The notes: generated from the sequence alone by a model not told the origin. A DNA stretch of 64,000 nt from an uncultured Pseudomonadales bacterium (GCA_937921865.1 CAKZWF010000024.1:24294-88293), one strand, 5' to 3'; positions 33,162-42,565 are shown, counted from the stretch's first letter. Translations and numbers: made by a program.

Positions 33162-34637
33162 ATGCCAGTAGTCGACACCACCACCGGCCCGATCGAAGGG
33201 CGTGAAAAAGACGGGACTCTGCTGTTTGCCGGGGTGCCCTATGCCGCACCACCGATTGGATCGCTGCGTTTCAAGGCCGCGCAGCCTCACGAAGCGTGGA
33301 GTGAGGTCCGGCCTGCCAAACGCTTTGGACCTGCAGCGCCACAGACCCCCACCGGCGGCATGACTGCCAGCACGTCTGTGCGCTGGGACGAAGACTGTCT
33401 GACTTTGAATGTCTGTACGCCTGCAGCCGATACGGGTCGACGACCGGTGCTGTTCTGGATTCACGGCGGCGGCTATCGCACCGGTCAGGGGGCAATTCCC
33501 TGGTATTCGGGGACCCGTTTTGCCCAGCAGGGCAATATCGTGGTGGTCAGCATCAACTATCGGATGGGCGCTTTCGGGTTTACGGATCTGTCCGGATTTG
33601 GCAGCGAATATGCCACCTCCGGCGCTAATGGCCTGCTGGATCAGATTGTTGCCCTGCGTTGGGTTCGTGACAATATCGAGCGGTTTGGCGGCGACCCGGG
33701 CAAGGTCACCATCGCGGGTGAGTCAGCGGGTGGTTTTGCGGTTGCCACGCTGCTGGCGAGTCCGGAAGCCAAAGGACTGTTCCGCGGCGCGATTCCGCAG
33801 AGTGGTGGCGCTCATCACACTCTGCCGAAAGCTGCGGGTGAATTCTGTACCGAACATCTGATGGCTGAGCTCGATGTCGAGTCTCCCGAAGCCCTGACCG
33901 AGGTGGATGCTCAGAGGTTGCTGGATGCGCAGAACAAAGTCAGCGACGAAATCGGTGAAGGCTTCCGCAGCCTTGAGAACTTTGGTGTTGCGGTATCTGC
34001 CTTCTATCCGGTTCAGGGCAACGCCGTGGTGCCAAAAGATCCGCTGGTGGCGATAGCTGAAGGTGCGTCTGGCGGTATTCCGGTGATGACCGGCAGTAAT
34101 CAGGATGAGACCACGCTCTGGGGTTATGGTGATGTCAGTGAAGAAACTCTGGCCCGTGCGGCGGCAACCTATGGTGCCGAAGCGTTATTGAAAACCTATC
34201 GCCATACGCGACCCCATGCGACGCCTGCCGATCTGATGATTGCGCTGACCACCGATCACATGTTCCGAATTCCGGCGGTCCGACTGGTCGAGGCGCGACT
34301 GGCTGCAGATGCGGCTAGCGACAACTGGATGTACTGGTTCTGCTGGAAGTCTCGAGCCTTCGAAGGTCGCTTGGGTGCAACCCACGCGTTGGAGATTCCG
34401 TTTGTGTTCGACAATCTGGATAAGGCTGGGGTAGATATCTTTGTTGGCCCTGGTGAGCGCCCTCAGCCGCTGGCCGATGTGATGCACCAGCATTGGATCA
34501 GTTTCATCACCGATCTGAATCCAGCCTGGGCGCCGTATACGCTCGATGAACGTTCGGTGATGCGCTACGACGATGTCTCAGAAGTGGTGCTGGATCCGGA
34601 TGGTGAAGAGCGGATTGCCTGGGCGGGCGTTCGATAG
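33162..34637 (+). CDS. type B carboxylesterase/lipase family protein
   Basis: 491 residues. The oxyanion-hole motif is FWIHGGGYRTGQ, the nucleophile elbow is GESAGGFA, an acidic residue lies in QDETTLWG, and the catalytic His appears in GATHALEIPFVF. This is the type B carboxylesterase fold and order. Such enzymes hydrolyse esters of alcohols or phenols. No signal peptide is seen with the ATG at 33162, chosen because conserved sequence begins there after GGGGGAG. Downstream is the convergent GPH-type symporter gene. Confidence 0.93.
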   Translation: MPVVDTTTGPIEGREKDGTLLFAGVPYAAPPIGSLRFKAAQPHEAWSEVRPAKRFGPAAPQTPTGGMTASTSVRWDEDCLTLNVCTPAADTGRRPVLFWIHGGGYRTGQGAIPWYSGTRFAQQGNIVVVSINYRMGAFGFTDLSGFGSEYATSGANGLLDQIVALRWVRDNIERFGGDPGKVTIAGESAGGFAVATLLASPEAKGLFRGAIPQSGGAHHTLPKAAGEFCTEHLMAELDVESPEALTEVDAQRLLDAQNKVSDEIGEGFRSLENFGVAVSAFYPVQGNAVVPKDPLVAIAEGASGGIPVMTGSNQDETTLWGYGDVSEETLARAAATYGAEALLKTYRHTRPHATPADLMIALTTDHMFRIPAVRLVEARLAADAASDNWMYWFCWKSRAFEGRLGATHALEIPFVFDNLDKAGVDIFVGPGERPQPLADVMHQHWISFITDLNPAWAPYTLDERSVMRYDDVSEVVLDPDGEERIAWAGVR

Positions 34638-34647
34638 AACGCTGACG

Positions 34648-36084
34648 TTAAGAGGCTGCACGTCGTTCATTCAGTTCTCGAATGATCTGGGCATGGTCGG
34701 CTCGAGTCAGCGGATAACGGGCCACGATCACCAGCGCGATGATCCAGAACAGCAGAATGCCGGGTCCTACCGCGAGGCCCAGTGCGAAGATGGTATCTGT
34801 ATCCACCTCACCGGGTGCCACGCCAGTCGGGAAGGCGACCACGTCCAGCGCGATTCCGGCGACCAGCCCGCCGAGCCCTGAGGTTGCTTTGCTGGTGAGC
34901 GCAAAAGCGGCATTGAACATGCCTTCCTGGCGTTTGCCGGTTTTCAGCTCGCTCTGATCGATGATGTCGGCAATCATTGAACCCACCAGAATGGTGGTGC
35001 CAACGGCGACGAAAACGATGGTCATGGTCCAGACCCACAACACCGGCACCAGCGCCGGGTGGCCGTTTTCCGGCATCAGTCCTAACAGACGCAGACACAC
35101 GGGTAGCGGACCAATGATTAGAATGCCGGTCATATAGGCGATGGCCGTGGTGCGTTTGTCTGTTCGTGCAGCAATGGTCGATGTGAACATGAACGCCAGC
35201 AGGGTGCCGACCAGTGCGCCATAAACCAGCAGCGCAATCTGCGCCGTCGACAGTTCCCAGAAATAGGTATTTACATACAGACCCATGTTGTCCGTGAAGC
35301 CGGTAGCGGTGGCGATGGTGAGAATCGCAAAGACCAGGACCAGATAGGCTTTGTTGCTGAACACGTCTTTCAGTTCGCGAACGAAGCCGCGGAAGGTAAA
35401 TGAAACCCCTTCGGCGTTTTCATGGAGATTGGGAATCAGTCGGTGAGTGCCTATGCCGCAGATCATGATCGCGCAGAAGATGGCGATGGCACCCGCCATT
35501 GCATAGTCTCCATAGGCGTCAAAGTTCAGGCGGCCATCGGCGAACTCTGGCGACGGTGCAAAGAACACAAGGTAGCCAACTTGGACTGTAGTGATACCGC
35601 CAATCCAGCCGAACAGCACCCGGAAGCTCACCAGCGAGGTGCGCTCGTCGTAGTTGGGTGTCATCTCCGCCACCAGTGCCGAGCTGGGGACAGCGTAGAG
35701 AGTCATCGATACGCGGACACCAACTGAGAACGCCAGCATCCAGAGAAACAGCGTGGTCTGATTGCTGGTTTCCGGCGGGCTGAACAATGCCACGAAACAT
35801 ATCGCCATGGGCGCCGCAGAGGCGTAGATAAATGGATGGCGGCGACCCCAGCGCGAGCGGAAGTTGTCTGAGATGCTGCCAAGCAGTGGGTCGGTCACGG
35901 CATCTACCAGCAGCGCGATAAAAATTGCCGCACCGGCCATCGAACCCGACAGTCCGGCAACCTGGGTATAGAAGAACAGCAGGAAGGTGTTGAAGGTGGT
36001 GTTTTTGACTCCGTCCGCAACGCTGCCGGTGCCATAGAGGATGCGGGTTGGCAGCGTGACGCTGCGTTGCGGTTTTTCGCTCAT
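34648..36084 (-). CDS. MFS transporter, glycoside-pentoside-hexuronide (GPH) type
   Basis: 478 residues with twelve hydrophobic segments. The N-terminus ILYGTGSVADGVKNTTFNTFLLFFYTQVAG and DPLLGSISDNFRSRWGRRHPFIY between helices are GPH/MelB-like signatures. These proteins are sodium- or proton-coupled symporters for glycosides, uronides or related compounds. The ATG at 36084 is the one before the first helix; the frame upstream is open but lacks signals. It lies leftward of the serine hydrolase gene with a 150-base gap and could share its transcript. Confidence 0.9.
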   Translation of the reverse strand: MSEKPQRSVTLPTRILYGTGSVADGVKNTTFNTFLLFFYTQVAGLSGSMAGAAIFIALLVDAVTDPLLGSISDNFRSRWGRRHPFIYASAAPMAICFVALFSPPETSNQTTLFLWMLAFSVGVRVSMTLYAVPSSALVAEMTPNYDERTSLVSFRVLFGWIGGITTVQVGYLVFFAPSPEFADGRLNFDAYGDYAMAGAIAIFCAIMICGIGTHRLIPNLHENAEGVSFTFRGFVRELKDVFSNKAYLVLVFAILTIATATGFTDNMGLYVNTYFWELSTAQIALLVYGALVGTLLAFMFTSTIAARTDKRTTAIAYMTGILIIGPLPVCLRLLGLMPENGHPALVPVLWVWTMTIVFVAVGTTILVGSMIADIIDQSELKTGKRQEGMFNAAFALTSKATSGLGGLVAGIALDVVAFPTGVAPGEVDTDTIFALGLAVGPGILLFWIIALVIVARYPLTRADHAQIIRELNERRAAS

Positions 36085-36235
36085 TGTGACTGCTGCTGTT
36101 CGTGTGCGTTGAGTGTCGACTGCCGGGAGTTGGTGCGCAAGCTTGCGATCTTGGTCGGGGGCAGGTAGGCGGTCTGTAAAGCCCCGCAAGCCCAAGTATT
36201 GGGCGAACATGAACAGAGCACCGCAAACTGCTGGT

Positions 36236-38155
36236 TCAGTAGGACCAGGTCTGGAGGCCAATGACGCCGTAGCTGGCGAGATAGGTCAGCAACAGCAGAT
36301 TGCCCATGGTGACCAGCAGAGAATGCCACCAGACTATGCTGTCCATCTGGTGCCGTTCAGTTCTGCGGCTGATCAGATTGTATGTCGAGACCAGGCTGGC
36401 GAACGCGAATGCCCAGCTGAGCAGCCAGAATCCCATTGAATACAAGGTCATCGTGGCGAGCCGCGGTACAGCAACGTTCTGACCCAACTGCAGTAAAACA
36501 AAACTGCTGACGAGCGTCAGGCTCGCACATACAGGCCAGGCGCGGACCGAAATGAGCGGAAATTCAGTGCCGACCAGCAGTCGACGAGGCAGCCAGACTG
36601 AAGCGAATAACAAGGAGCTGATAACGAGTAAAAGCGACAGTGTGATCAGCACCAGCCTGGTCCAGGCCAGCCAGCTGGGGATTTTCTTCAGAGTTCCAAC
36701 CGACGGTCCCTGCAGCAGCAGCTCGCCGTCGGTGCTGGTGACGTATGCCAGGGTGGGAGCAATACCATCTTTACTGCGCAGCAGTTGTTCGCTGAGCGGA
36801 CGCCACAGGCTGCGACTGCCGAACATCGGCGTAATGACCAGGGTATCGTCAGCGCTGGTGATCGCAACGGTACCGGTGATCAGTTCCAGCCAGCGGAGAA
36901 TTTCCTGGCGGGGCGCGTCTGGCTGGTAATAGCCATTCATGGCCGAGAGGTTTACACCTGAAAGGTACGGGGTTTGTGGGGGTGTCTGCAGATCCCGGGT
37001 AACAAAACTGCGCAGTGTGCTGTCAATTTCCCGCACTGCCTCGCCGTTGCTGGCGTTAATGGCGAAGAAGTAGCCGCGGTTGATCGCTGGTGAATAGGCG
37101 TAGTTGGACAGGAAGCCGTCGATGCCGCCGCCGTGACCCTGATACCAGAAACCATTGCGCTCGTTGCCTGAATTGCTCAGTCCGTAACCGGCGACCAGGC
37201 CGGCTTTTGCGGCCAGCGTGCTGTGCGGTTTTTCCATGCGGTCCAGTGACACACTGCTGATCACTACCTTGTCGTCATCAATTCTGCCCCTACCGAGATA
37301 CATGCGCAGTAGCTGTGCCATATCGCCAGCCGTGCTGTGCATCGATCCTGAAGGACGATCGGCAATGTGCATATAGGGCTCAGGTGTCTGACCGTCCGCC
37401 CGATAACTGCTGACCACGTCGGGGTGATGAAAATAGCCGGTGTGCTGCAGGTTGAGCACATCGAGGACATGTTGTTGTGCCAGGTCTTCGAAGCGCTCGC
37501 CGGTCACAGTTGCCATGGCCAGTGCGGCAATCGCTGGGCCGATGTTGGAGTAGGACATGCGCGTGCCCGGGCGCCAGCGAACAATGCGCGAAGTGGTGTT
37601 GAGCTGGATGGCGTCGAGCAGAGAGATGGTCGGGTCACTGAACGCATACTCGTGCAGATGTATGTCGTCAAATCCTGCAGTGTGTTCCAGTGTATGAAAA
37701 AGCCGGACAGGATCGGTTTGCCGCCAGCGATTGTCGATGCCAGCCTCCGGTATCAGCGGGGCCAGTTCCATATCGAGTGTCAGCAAGCCCTGTTCAGCCA
37801 GTACGAGAGCGGTAAGGGAGGTGAATGATTTGGTGATCGAGCCGATGCGAAAACGGCTGCTGCTGGTGACTGCCCTCCCGCTGGCGCGATCTGCCAGGCC
37901 CAGAGCGCCTGTCCAGATTGTCTGATCCCCGTCGACGACTGCGGCGATCAGCCCCGGGGTATTGGTTTGCTCGAGAATCTGTTCGAGCGACTGCTCCAGT
38001 GCCGCAAGGTCTGCACCTGCAGAGCTTCCATCCGCATCAGTATCCGTGCGGTAATTTTGCGCGAAAGCTAACGGCGGATTTATCAGGACCAGCGTAAACA
38101 CCAAACGCAGCAGAATTGGAGCCAGATGTCTGCTGTCAGAGCGGGAGTCGATCAT
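36236..38155 (-). CDS. membrane-anchored serine beta-lactamase-like hydrolase with C-terminal TM domain
   Basis: 639 residues. The N-terminal signal (LLRLVFTLVLINPPLAFAQ) leads to a class C-type domain with SITK (S106, K109), YSN in MSYSNIGP, and HGGG in GHGGGIDGFL, matching the SxxK, YxN and H/KxG motifs. A C-terminal region of about 150 residues has four or more TM helices (LVLITLSLLLVISSLLFASV and later). Such proteins are penicillin-binding-like esterases or peptidases. The membrane C-terminus resembles other large serine hydrolases of unknown substrate. The gene is divergent from the START-like gene. Confidence 0.87.
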   Translation of the reverse strand: MIDSRSDSRHLAPILLRLVFTLVLINPPLAFAQNYRTDTDADGSSAGADLAALEQSLEQILEQTNTPGLIAAVVDGDQTIWTGALGLADRASGRAVTSSSRFRIGSITKSFTSLTALVLAEQGLLTLDMELAPLIPEAGIDNRWRQTDPVRLFHTLEHTAGFDDIHLHEYAFSDPTISLLDAIQLNTTSRIVRWRPGTRMSYSNIGPAIAALAMATVTGERFEDLAQQHVLDVLNLQHTGYFHHPDVVSSYRADGQTPEPYMHIADRPSGSMHSTAGDMAQLLRMYLGRGRIDDDKVVISSVSLDRMEKPHSTLAAKAGLVAGYGLSNSGNERNGFWYQGHGGGIDGFLSNYAYSPAINRGYFFAINASNGEAVREIDSTLRSFVTRDLQTPPQTPYLSGVNLSAMNGYYQPDAPRQEILRWLELITGTVAITSADDTLVITPMFGSRSLWRPLSEQLLRSKDGIAPTLAYVTSTDGELLLQGPSVGTLKKIPSWLAWTRLVLITLSLLLVISSLLFASVWLPRRLLVGTEFPLISVRAWPVCASLTLVSSFVLLQLGQNVAVPRLATMTLYSMGFWLLSWAFAFASLVSTYNLISRRTERHQMDSIVWWHSLLVTMGNLLLLTYLASYGVIGLQTWSY

Positions 38156-38243
38156 CGCGTAATATTATCGTTTCTGATGATGGATAATATCCGCACCTGT
38201 TGAAAAAGAGCGCCGTCATGAGCACTACCTCTAAGAGCCCAGG

Positions 38244-38879
38244 ATGGATTCAACTGAAATGACTCGGGCTGGCCGACTGCTGCTGGCAGCGTTTATTGCA
38301 TCCGGATCGGTTCATGCACAGAGCGTTGACTGGCGACCCGTTTACTCGGTGGATGCCGTGTCCGTGGAGGCAGCCCGCACCGATTCCGGCTTCGATAGAC
38401 ACCGAGGCCGGGTTGCGATGTGCGGGGATCTGGAAGAGGTGGTGAGTTTTGCGGCCGATGTCGACAGTTATCCGAACTGGGTGGCACACACCCGCGAAGC
38501 CCGATTGATCGAGCGCGGAGCGCAGCGGACAGTGTTTTACATGCAGAACAGCGCGCCCTGGCCGATGCGTCCACGGGATATGGTTTATGAACTGATTCCG
38601 GAGGTGATCGACGCTCACAACGTCAGAGTGCTGATGATCGGTTTGCCCGACGCGCTGCCGCCTCTGGAGGGCGTTATCCGTATGCAACTGGCAGACGGAG
38701 AATGGCTTTTTGCAGCTGACGGCGCTGGCGAACTGGAAGTTCAGCTGAGTCTCTATGTCCTGCCCGGGCGAGCGCCCAAGCTGTTTGCAAACCGTCGCTT
38801 CGCACACATGATCGGCGATACTCTGGCTGCACTGGCGGTACGTTTTCCCTGTTCGACGCCGCTCGGCAACCAGCGCTGA
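38244..38879 (+). CDS. secreted START/SRPBCC-domain protein
   Basis: 211 residues. The signal peptide (RLLLAAFIASGSVHAQ) is followed by a START-like ligand-binding domain: VVSFAADVDSYPNWVAHTREARLIERG, VFYMQNSAPWPMRPRDMVYEL, and a C-terminal helix APKLFANRRFAHMIGDTLAALAVRF. The fold binds hydrophobic ligands such as lipids or polyketides, here in the periplasm. It lies between divergent serine hydrolase and convergent glutaredoxin-like genes. Confidence 0.85.
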   Translation: MDSTEMTRAGRLLLAAFIASGSVHAQSVDWRPVYSVDAVSVEAARTDSGFDRHRGRVAMCGDLEEVVSFAADVDSYPNWVAHTREARLIERGAQRTVFYMQNSAPWPMRPRDMVYELIPEVIDAHNVRVLMIGLPDALPPLEGVIRMQLADGEWLFAADGAGELEVQLSLYVLPGRAPKLFANRRFAHMIGDTLAALAVRFPCSTPLGNQR

Positions 38880-38896
38880 GCAGCGAAATCGAAATT

Positions 38897-39673
38897 CTAG
38901 CTTTGAGAATAAGTGGTGTTCAGATAGGCAACAATGTCAGCCGATTCAGCCATTTCTGAACCGGTGTTTGGATCAACCAGATAGGGGATGGAGATCCTGC
39001 CGGCTCGTTCAAGCAGTCGTTGTCGGTTGCGGGTGCCGGGTTCACTGGTGACCGACAGTGCATCCCGGAACATCGGTGGTACCCAGTCACTGCCGCGGCT
39101 GCGTCCAACAGAGTGGAGCACGTAAGGAAGCTCGAGTTCGCACAGGACGTCGCGAACCGGTCGGGCAAACGGTGAAGACTCGAAGCTGTAAAGTTCCAGC
39201 GCTTGTTCGGGCTTGCGCGAGGGTCTGACGCTGATTCCCTGACCCATTCTTGGGATCGAGGCCAATGTCGAGCCGAAGCGCTGCAGTTCGAGCAGTTTCC
39301 ACTGCACGGGTACGCTGCCGCTGCCATAAGTGGTGAACAGGTATTTAATAATGTCAGCGGATTCATACATTGCGCTGCTGGTATTCGGGTCTACGAAGTA
39401 GGGAAACTGGGTTTTCCCGCCCATTTCCAGCACTTTCGCACGGTAGCGTTCACCGCCCTTCGGGCATGGATAGATCTGCGCATCCAGATCCAGTTCGGTC
39501 AACACTTCCCGGACCAGCCGACAATGTGGACAGCCCTCAAACTCGTAGAGTTCCAGCAGCTGTGCAGGCTGGTGAACCGCCGGGCTGGTGATGATGCCCA
39601 TCCCGGTGCGTAGCGCGGTGGCCATCAGGGAAGTGGCGATGTTCAGAGGATAGGTCAGGCTTGGGCGGCTCAC
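38897..39673 (-). CDS. tandem glutaredoxin/GST-N domain protein
   Basis: 258 residues. It starts at GTG 39673, with GGAG six bases upstream; an ATG at 39625 is the alternative. Two similar thioredoxin-like halves follow. The first has a CPHC redox motif (C48, C51) in ELYEFEGCPHCRLVREVL; the second keeps the fold (ELYSFESSPFARPVRDVL) but has SPFA in place of CPHC. Each half ends FPYFVDPNTSSAMYESADII or IPYLVDPNTGSEMAESADIV, the GST-N end. One half is therefore potentially redox-active and the other is not. The start overlaps the stop of the repeat frame by GTGA. Confidence 0.88.
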   Translation of the reverse strand: MSRPSLTYPLNIATSLMATALRTGMGIITSPAVHQPAQLLELYEFEGCPHCRLVREVLTELDLDAQIYPCPKGGERYRAKVLEMGGKTQFPYFVDPNTSSAMYESADIIKYLFTTYGSGSVPVQWKLLELQRFGSTLASIPRMGQGISVRPSRKPEQALELYSFESSPFARPVRDVLCELELPYVLHSVGRSRGSDWVPPMFRDALSVTSEPGTRNRQRLLERAGRISIPYLVDPNTGSEMAESADIVAYLNTTYSQS

Positions 39674-39972
39674 GGCACACTCCGGTGGACGTAGGGCGCG
39701 CGACCATACCTGAAGCTGCCGGATTTGGCATCTGCCGTAGGCTTGCTATCCGCTGAGGGGTGTTTGTCGGCCGCGGACTGTTTATCCGCAGCGGGCTGTT
39801 TATCCGCCGCGGACTGTTTATCCGCCGCGGGCGCTCTATCCGCCGCAGACTGTTTATCCGCCGCGGGCTGTTTATCCGCCGCAGGCTGTTTATCCGCCGC
39901 GGGCGCTTTATCCGCCGCAGGCGCTCTATCCGCCGCAGGCTTTCTATCCGCCGCAGGCGCTTCTAAACTCCG
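39670..39972 (-). other. repeat reading frame of PAADK-like hexapeptides, no start codon
   Basis: On the minus strand the array reads as about ten hexapeptides of type A/Q/K-P/S-A-A-D-K/R. The frame runs through K-x-S-A-D-S and ends near VPYVHRSVP with a TGA that overlaps the GTG start of the tandem glutaredoxin gene (GTGA). An in-frame TGA lies upstream at about 40016, and no ATG, GTG or TTG is present between it and the repeats. So this is either a relic, a C-terminal piece translated by an unusual start, or chance. The unit length of 18 keeps every frame open, so openness is not evidence. Confidence 0.35.
39760..39966. repeat. 18-bp tandem repeat array (about 10-11 units)
   Basis: Units of the form CTGTTTATCCGCCGCGGG vary at a few positions, mainly CTG against CGC, TTT against CTC and GGG against CAG. 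The array fills most of the divergent gap between the glutaredoxin-like gene and the acetyltransferase gene. Unit length is a multiple of three. Variation is mostly consistent with hexapeptide changes on the minus strand (PAADK/SAADR). It could be a bacterial minisatellite or a decayed repeat-coding segment. Confidence 0.85.
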
Positions 39973-39998
39973 CGTCCATTTGCGGGGAGGCGAAAGCT

Positions 39999-40463
39999 TT
40001 GGAGATCAGGGCCTATCAGGCGGAGGACGAGGCTCTGGTGGCCGCAGTCTGGCACCGCGCAGGTCTTGATGAGTACAGTTATCTGCCTCGGTTTCTGGCA
40101 CTGACGCCTGCAGCGGCGCGGAAGATTTTTGCCGAGGTCATTGTGCCTGATGCACAACTGCGCGTTGCCTGGCACGAAGATAAACCCGTGGGCTTTATTG
40201 CGCTCAAGGGCAGCTATGTTGATCGACTCTATGTTGATCCCAGCGCTCAGCGGCAGGGCTGTGGTGCGCGCCTGCTGACCTGGGCGCGTGAGCAGAGTCC
40301 TCAGGGTCTGGAATTGCACACCCATCAGCAGAACACCAGAGCGCGAGCGTTTTACGAACATCACGGATTTCGCGCAGTTGCGTTTGGTATCAGCCCGGCG
40401 CCGGAACTGGTTGCGGATGTGGAGTATCACTGGCGGCCTGAGGCAAATGAATCCGGTGCCTGA
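39999..40463 (+). CDS. GNAT family N-acetyltransferase
   Basis: 154 residues. TTG start at 39999 is proposed with GGGGAGG seven bases upstream and sequence MEIRAYQAEDEALVAAV matching the GNAT first strand. The acetyl-CoA site shows VDPSAQRQGCGARLLTWARE (the QRQGxGxxL version of R/Q-x-x-G-x-G/A), then HTHQQNTRARAFYEHHGFRAV. The acceptor is unknown. The MFS gene starts inside its last 17 bases, suggesting coupling. A repeat array lies immediately upstream. Confidence 0.87.
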   Translation: MEIRAYQAEDEALVAAVWHRAGLDEYSYLPRFLALTPAAARKIFAEVIVPDAQLRVAWHEDKPVGFIALKGSYVDRLYVDPSAQRQGCGARLLTWAREQSPQGLELHTHQQNTRARAFYEHHGFRAVAFGISPAPELVADVEYHWRPEANESGA

Positions 40464-41814
40464 AGCGAAGACTGATTCCCGACGATCGATGACCCTTCCC
40501 GGCAACTGGCCGTTCGAGCCGAAACGGGCGCCGTTCTTCTATGGCTGGGTGATCTGGCTGGTCTCCACACTGGGTTTTCTGATGAGCGTGCCCGGGCAGA
40601 CCATGGGCATGGCGGTATTTACCGATCCGTTCATCGAAGCTTTTGGTCTCACCCGCACGCAACTGTCTGTGGCCTACTTTTTCGGCACCGTTGGCAGTGC
40701 ACTGTTTCTGACCCGCGCGGGTCGCCTGTATGACCGGGTCGGTGCCCGGTCAATGGTGGTGGGTGCGTCTGTGCTGCTGGCGATCATGCTGCTGTTCATC
40801 TGCGGTATTGATGTCTTTGCTGCGTCACTGAGTTCTGCGGCTGGTGTGGCGCTGGGCGTGATGTCGTTTCCACTGGTCATGCTCGGCTACTTCGGAGTGC
40901 GCTTTGCTGGCCAGGGGGTCCTGACCAGCGCGTCGCGCAACGCGCTTATGCCCTGGTTCGAACGCAGCCGGGGTCTGGTCACCGGGGTCCGTGGAGTTTT
41001 TGTTTCCCTGGGTTTCTCACTGGCGCCTCTGCCGCTGGCGTTGCTGATCAGCAGCTTCGGCTGGCGCGGTGCGCTGTTGCTGCTGGCGTTGATTCTGCTG
41101 GCATTTGCAGCTTTTGCATTGTTGTTGTTGAGAGACTCCCCGCTGTCCTGTGGGCTGGCTGCTGACGGTGATGACCTGGCGGACGACTCCGGTGCGCACT
41201 CGATACAGCGTATGGCGGATAAACCCAGCGCGACATTGCTCGAAGCCAGACGCAGTCCGGTGTTCTGGATTTACAGTCTGGGTATGGCCGTCTGGGCGCT
41301 GTTTGGCACGGCAGTGACCTATCACATCGTGTCGATCTTCACTGAAGCCGGTAGAGATGCCAGCGAAGCCTTCGCCTACTTTTTCCCTAACTCTCTGGTG
41401 GCGGTGACCGTCAATCTGACCGCCAGCTGGCTTGCTGATCGCAGCCCATTGAAGCCATTCCTGCTCGGCATGATCTCGGCGTTTCTGTGTGGCACCTGGG
41501 GACTGATGAATCTGGAAGCGGATTGGGGTTACTGGCTGATGGTGGTCGGTTTTGGTGCCGGTGGTGGCTTGTGGGGCATGTTATCCAATCTGGCTTTTGT
41601 GCGGCATTTCGGCTTGCTGCATCTGGGTGAAATCAGCGGTTTGAACACGTCGGTAACGGTCTTTGCCAGCGCGATCGGACCGCTGCTGTTCAGCCTCGGC
41701 AAAGACCTCGGCGGGTCGTATGATGTCGCGGCACTGATTTGCGTGGTTGGCCTTGTCATCCTGCTGATGGTAGCCATGGTAGTGCGCGACAAAGCTGGCC
41801 TGTCGAAGCTCTGA
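40447..41814 (+). CDS. MFS transporter (monocarboxylate-porter-like)
   Basis: 455 residues with about twelve hydrophobic segments. FFYGWVIWLVSTLGFLMSVPGQTMGMAVF begins the first helix; TRAGRLYDRVGARSMVV is a motif A-like loop, and a central polar loop (DGDDLADDSGAHS) separates the halves. This is the OFA/monocarboxylate-type MFS pattern with a GWVI start, as for the transporter at 50629. ATG 40447 overlaps the acetyltransferase stop by 17 bases. Substrate unknown, perhaps an organic acid. Confidence 0.9.
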   Translation: MNPVPEAKTDSRRSMTLPGNWPFEPKRAPFFYGWVIWLVSTLGFLMSVPGQTMGMAVFTDPFIEAFGLTRTQLSVAYFFGTVGSALFLTRAGRLYDRVGARSMVVGASVLLAIMLLFICGIDVFAASLSSAAGVALGVMSFPLVMLGYFGVRFAGQGVLTSASRNALMPWFERSRGLVTGVRGVFVSLGFSLAPLPLALLISSFGWRGALLLLALILLAFAAFALLLLRDSPLSCGLAADGDDLADDSGAHSIQRMADKPSATLLEARRSPVFWIYSLGMAVWALFGTAVTYHIVSIFTEAGRDASEAFAYFFPNSLVAVTVNLTASWLADRSPLKPFLLGMISAFLCGTWGLMNLEADWGYWLMVVGFGAGGGLWGMLSNLAFVRHFGLLHLGEISGLNTSVTVFASAIGPLLFSLGKDLGGSYDVAALICVVGLVILLMVAMVVRDKAGLSKL

Positions 41815-41834
41815 GCCCGACTCAAGCAGTCCGA

Positions 41835-42422
41835 CTATTGAGGATTGCGTATCATCGGCGTGACCAGCGGAGCACTGCCGGCGCGAATTTCGCCCATGAT
41901 TTCGAATCCGTGGCGTTGATAGAGTGAGATATTGGCCGGGTTGGAAGACTCCAGATAGCCGATTGTGCTGGTCTCATCGAGCATCCGGGTGGTGTGCTTG
42001 AGCAGAATTGACCCGAGCCCCTGACCCTGATGGAAACCGTCGACGCCAATCACCGCCAGGTACCAGCAGGGCACATCGTGAGGGTGGTAGTGGTCCATCT
42101 GACCCATCAATTCGCCGAAGTCCTCGTGGATTTCCGGTCGCAGGTGTTCGGCAACGTACTGGCCCATGACTTCCTCATCAGATTCCAGTCCGGGTGGCAG
42201 CCACAGAGCCGCGCCCCCCAGGTCTTCGGAGACAAAGGTGGCGCCGTTGGCTACAGAAACCCCGCAGTAGGCTTCGATCAGACCCTTGTAGCTGGTCAGG
42301 TAGGCGTCCGCGCTGGGGAAGAACCAGCGCATCAGCGGGTCGGCGCTGAACGCCAGGGTCACGGTATTGAGGACTTGCTGAAGCTCTTCCGGTCGGGCGG
42401 TGCGGACTGTCGGGATGCTCAT
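41835..42422 (-). CDS. GNAT family N-acetyltransferase
   Basis: 195 residues. N-terminal TVRTARPEELQQVLNTVTLAFSADPLMRW is typical of a GNAT subclass acting on small molecules. The acetyl-CoA loop reads HQGQGLGSILLKHTTRML, followed by LESSNPANISLYQRHGFEIMGEI. AGGAA precedes the ATG. It is convergent with the MFS gene and divergent from the map gene. The acceptor cannot be stated. Confidence 0.88.
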   Translation of the reverse strand: MSIPTVRTARPEELQQVLNTVTLAFSADPLMRWFFPSADAYLTSYKGLIEAYCGVSVANGATFVSEDLGGAALWLPPGLESDEEVMGQYVAEHLRPEIHEDFGELMGQMDHYHPHDVPCWYLAVIGVDGFHQGQGLGSILLKHTTRMLDETSTIGYLESSNPANISLYQRHGFEIMGEIRAGSAPLVTPMIRNPQ

Positions 42423-42565
42423 GGCGCGATTTCCTGGTGGCTAGCGGGTGACATAGTAAGGGTTCTGATGGTCGCCTTTGGCGGGTGATCCGTCAATAAA
42501 AGCGGCTCTCGTTGTCTGCTGCAGCTGGGGGTATGCTGACTCCAGGACCTGATTGGAAAGCTGAT

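Noticed and set aside
39725..40069. Plus-strand frames reading LSAAG/LSAAD or FIRRG repeats
   Set aside because: They are alternate frames of the 18-bp repeat, and the longer one overlaps the start of the acetyltransferase gene in another frame.
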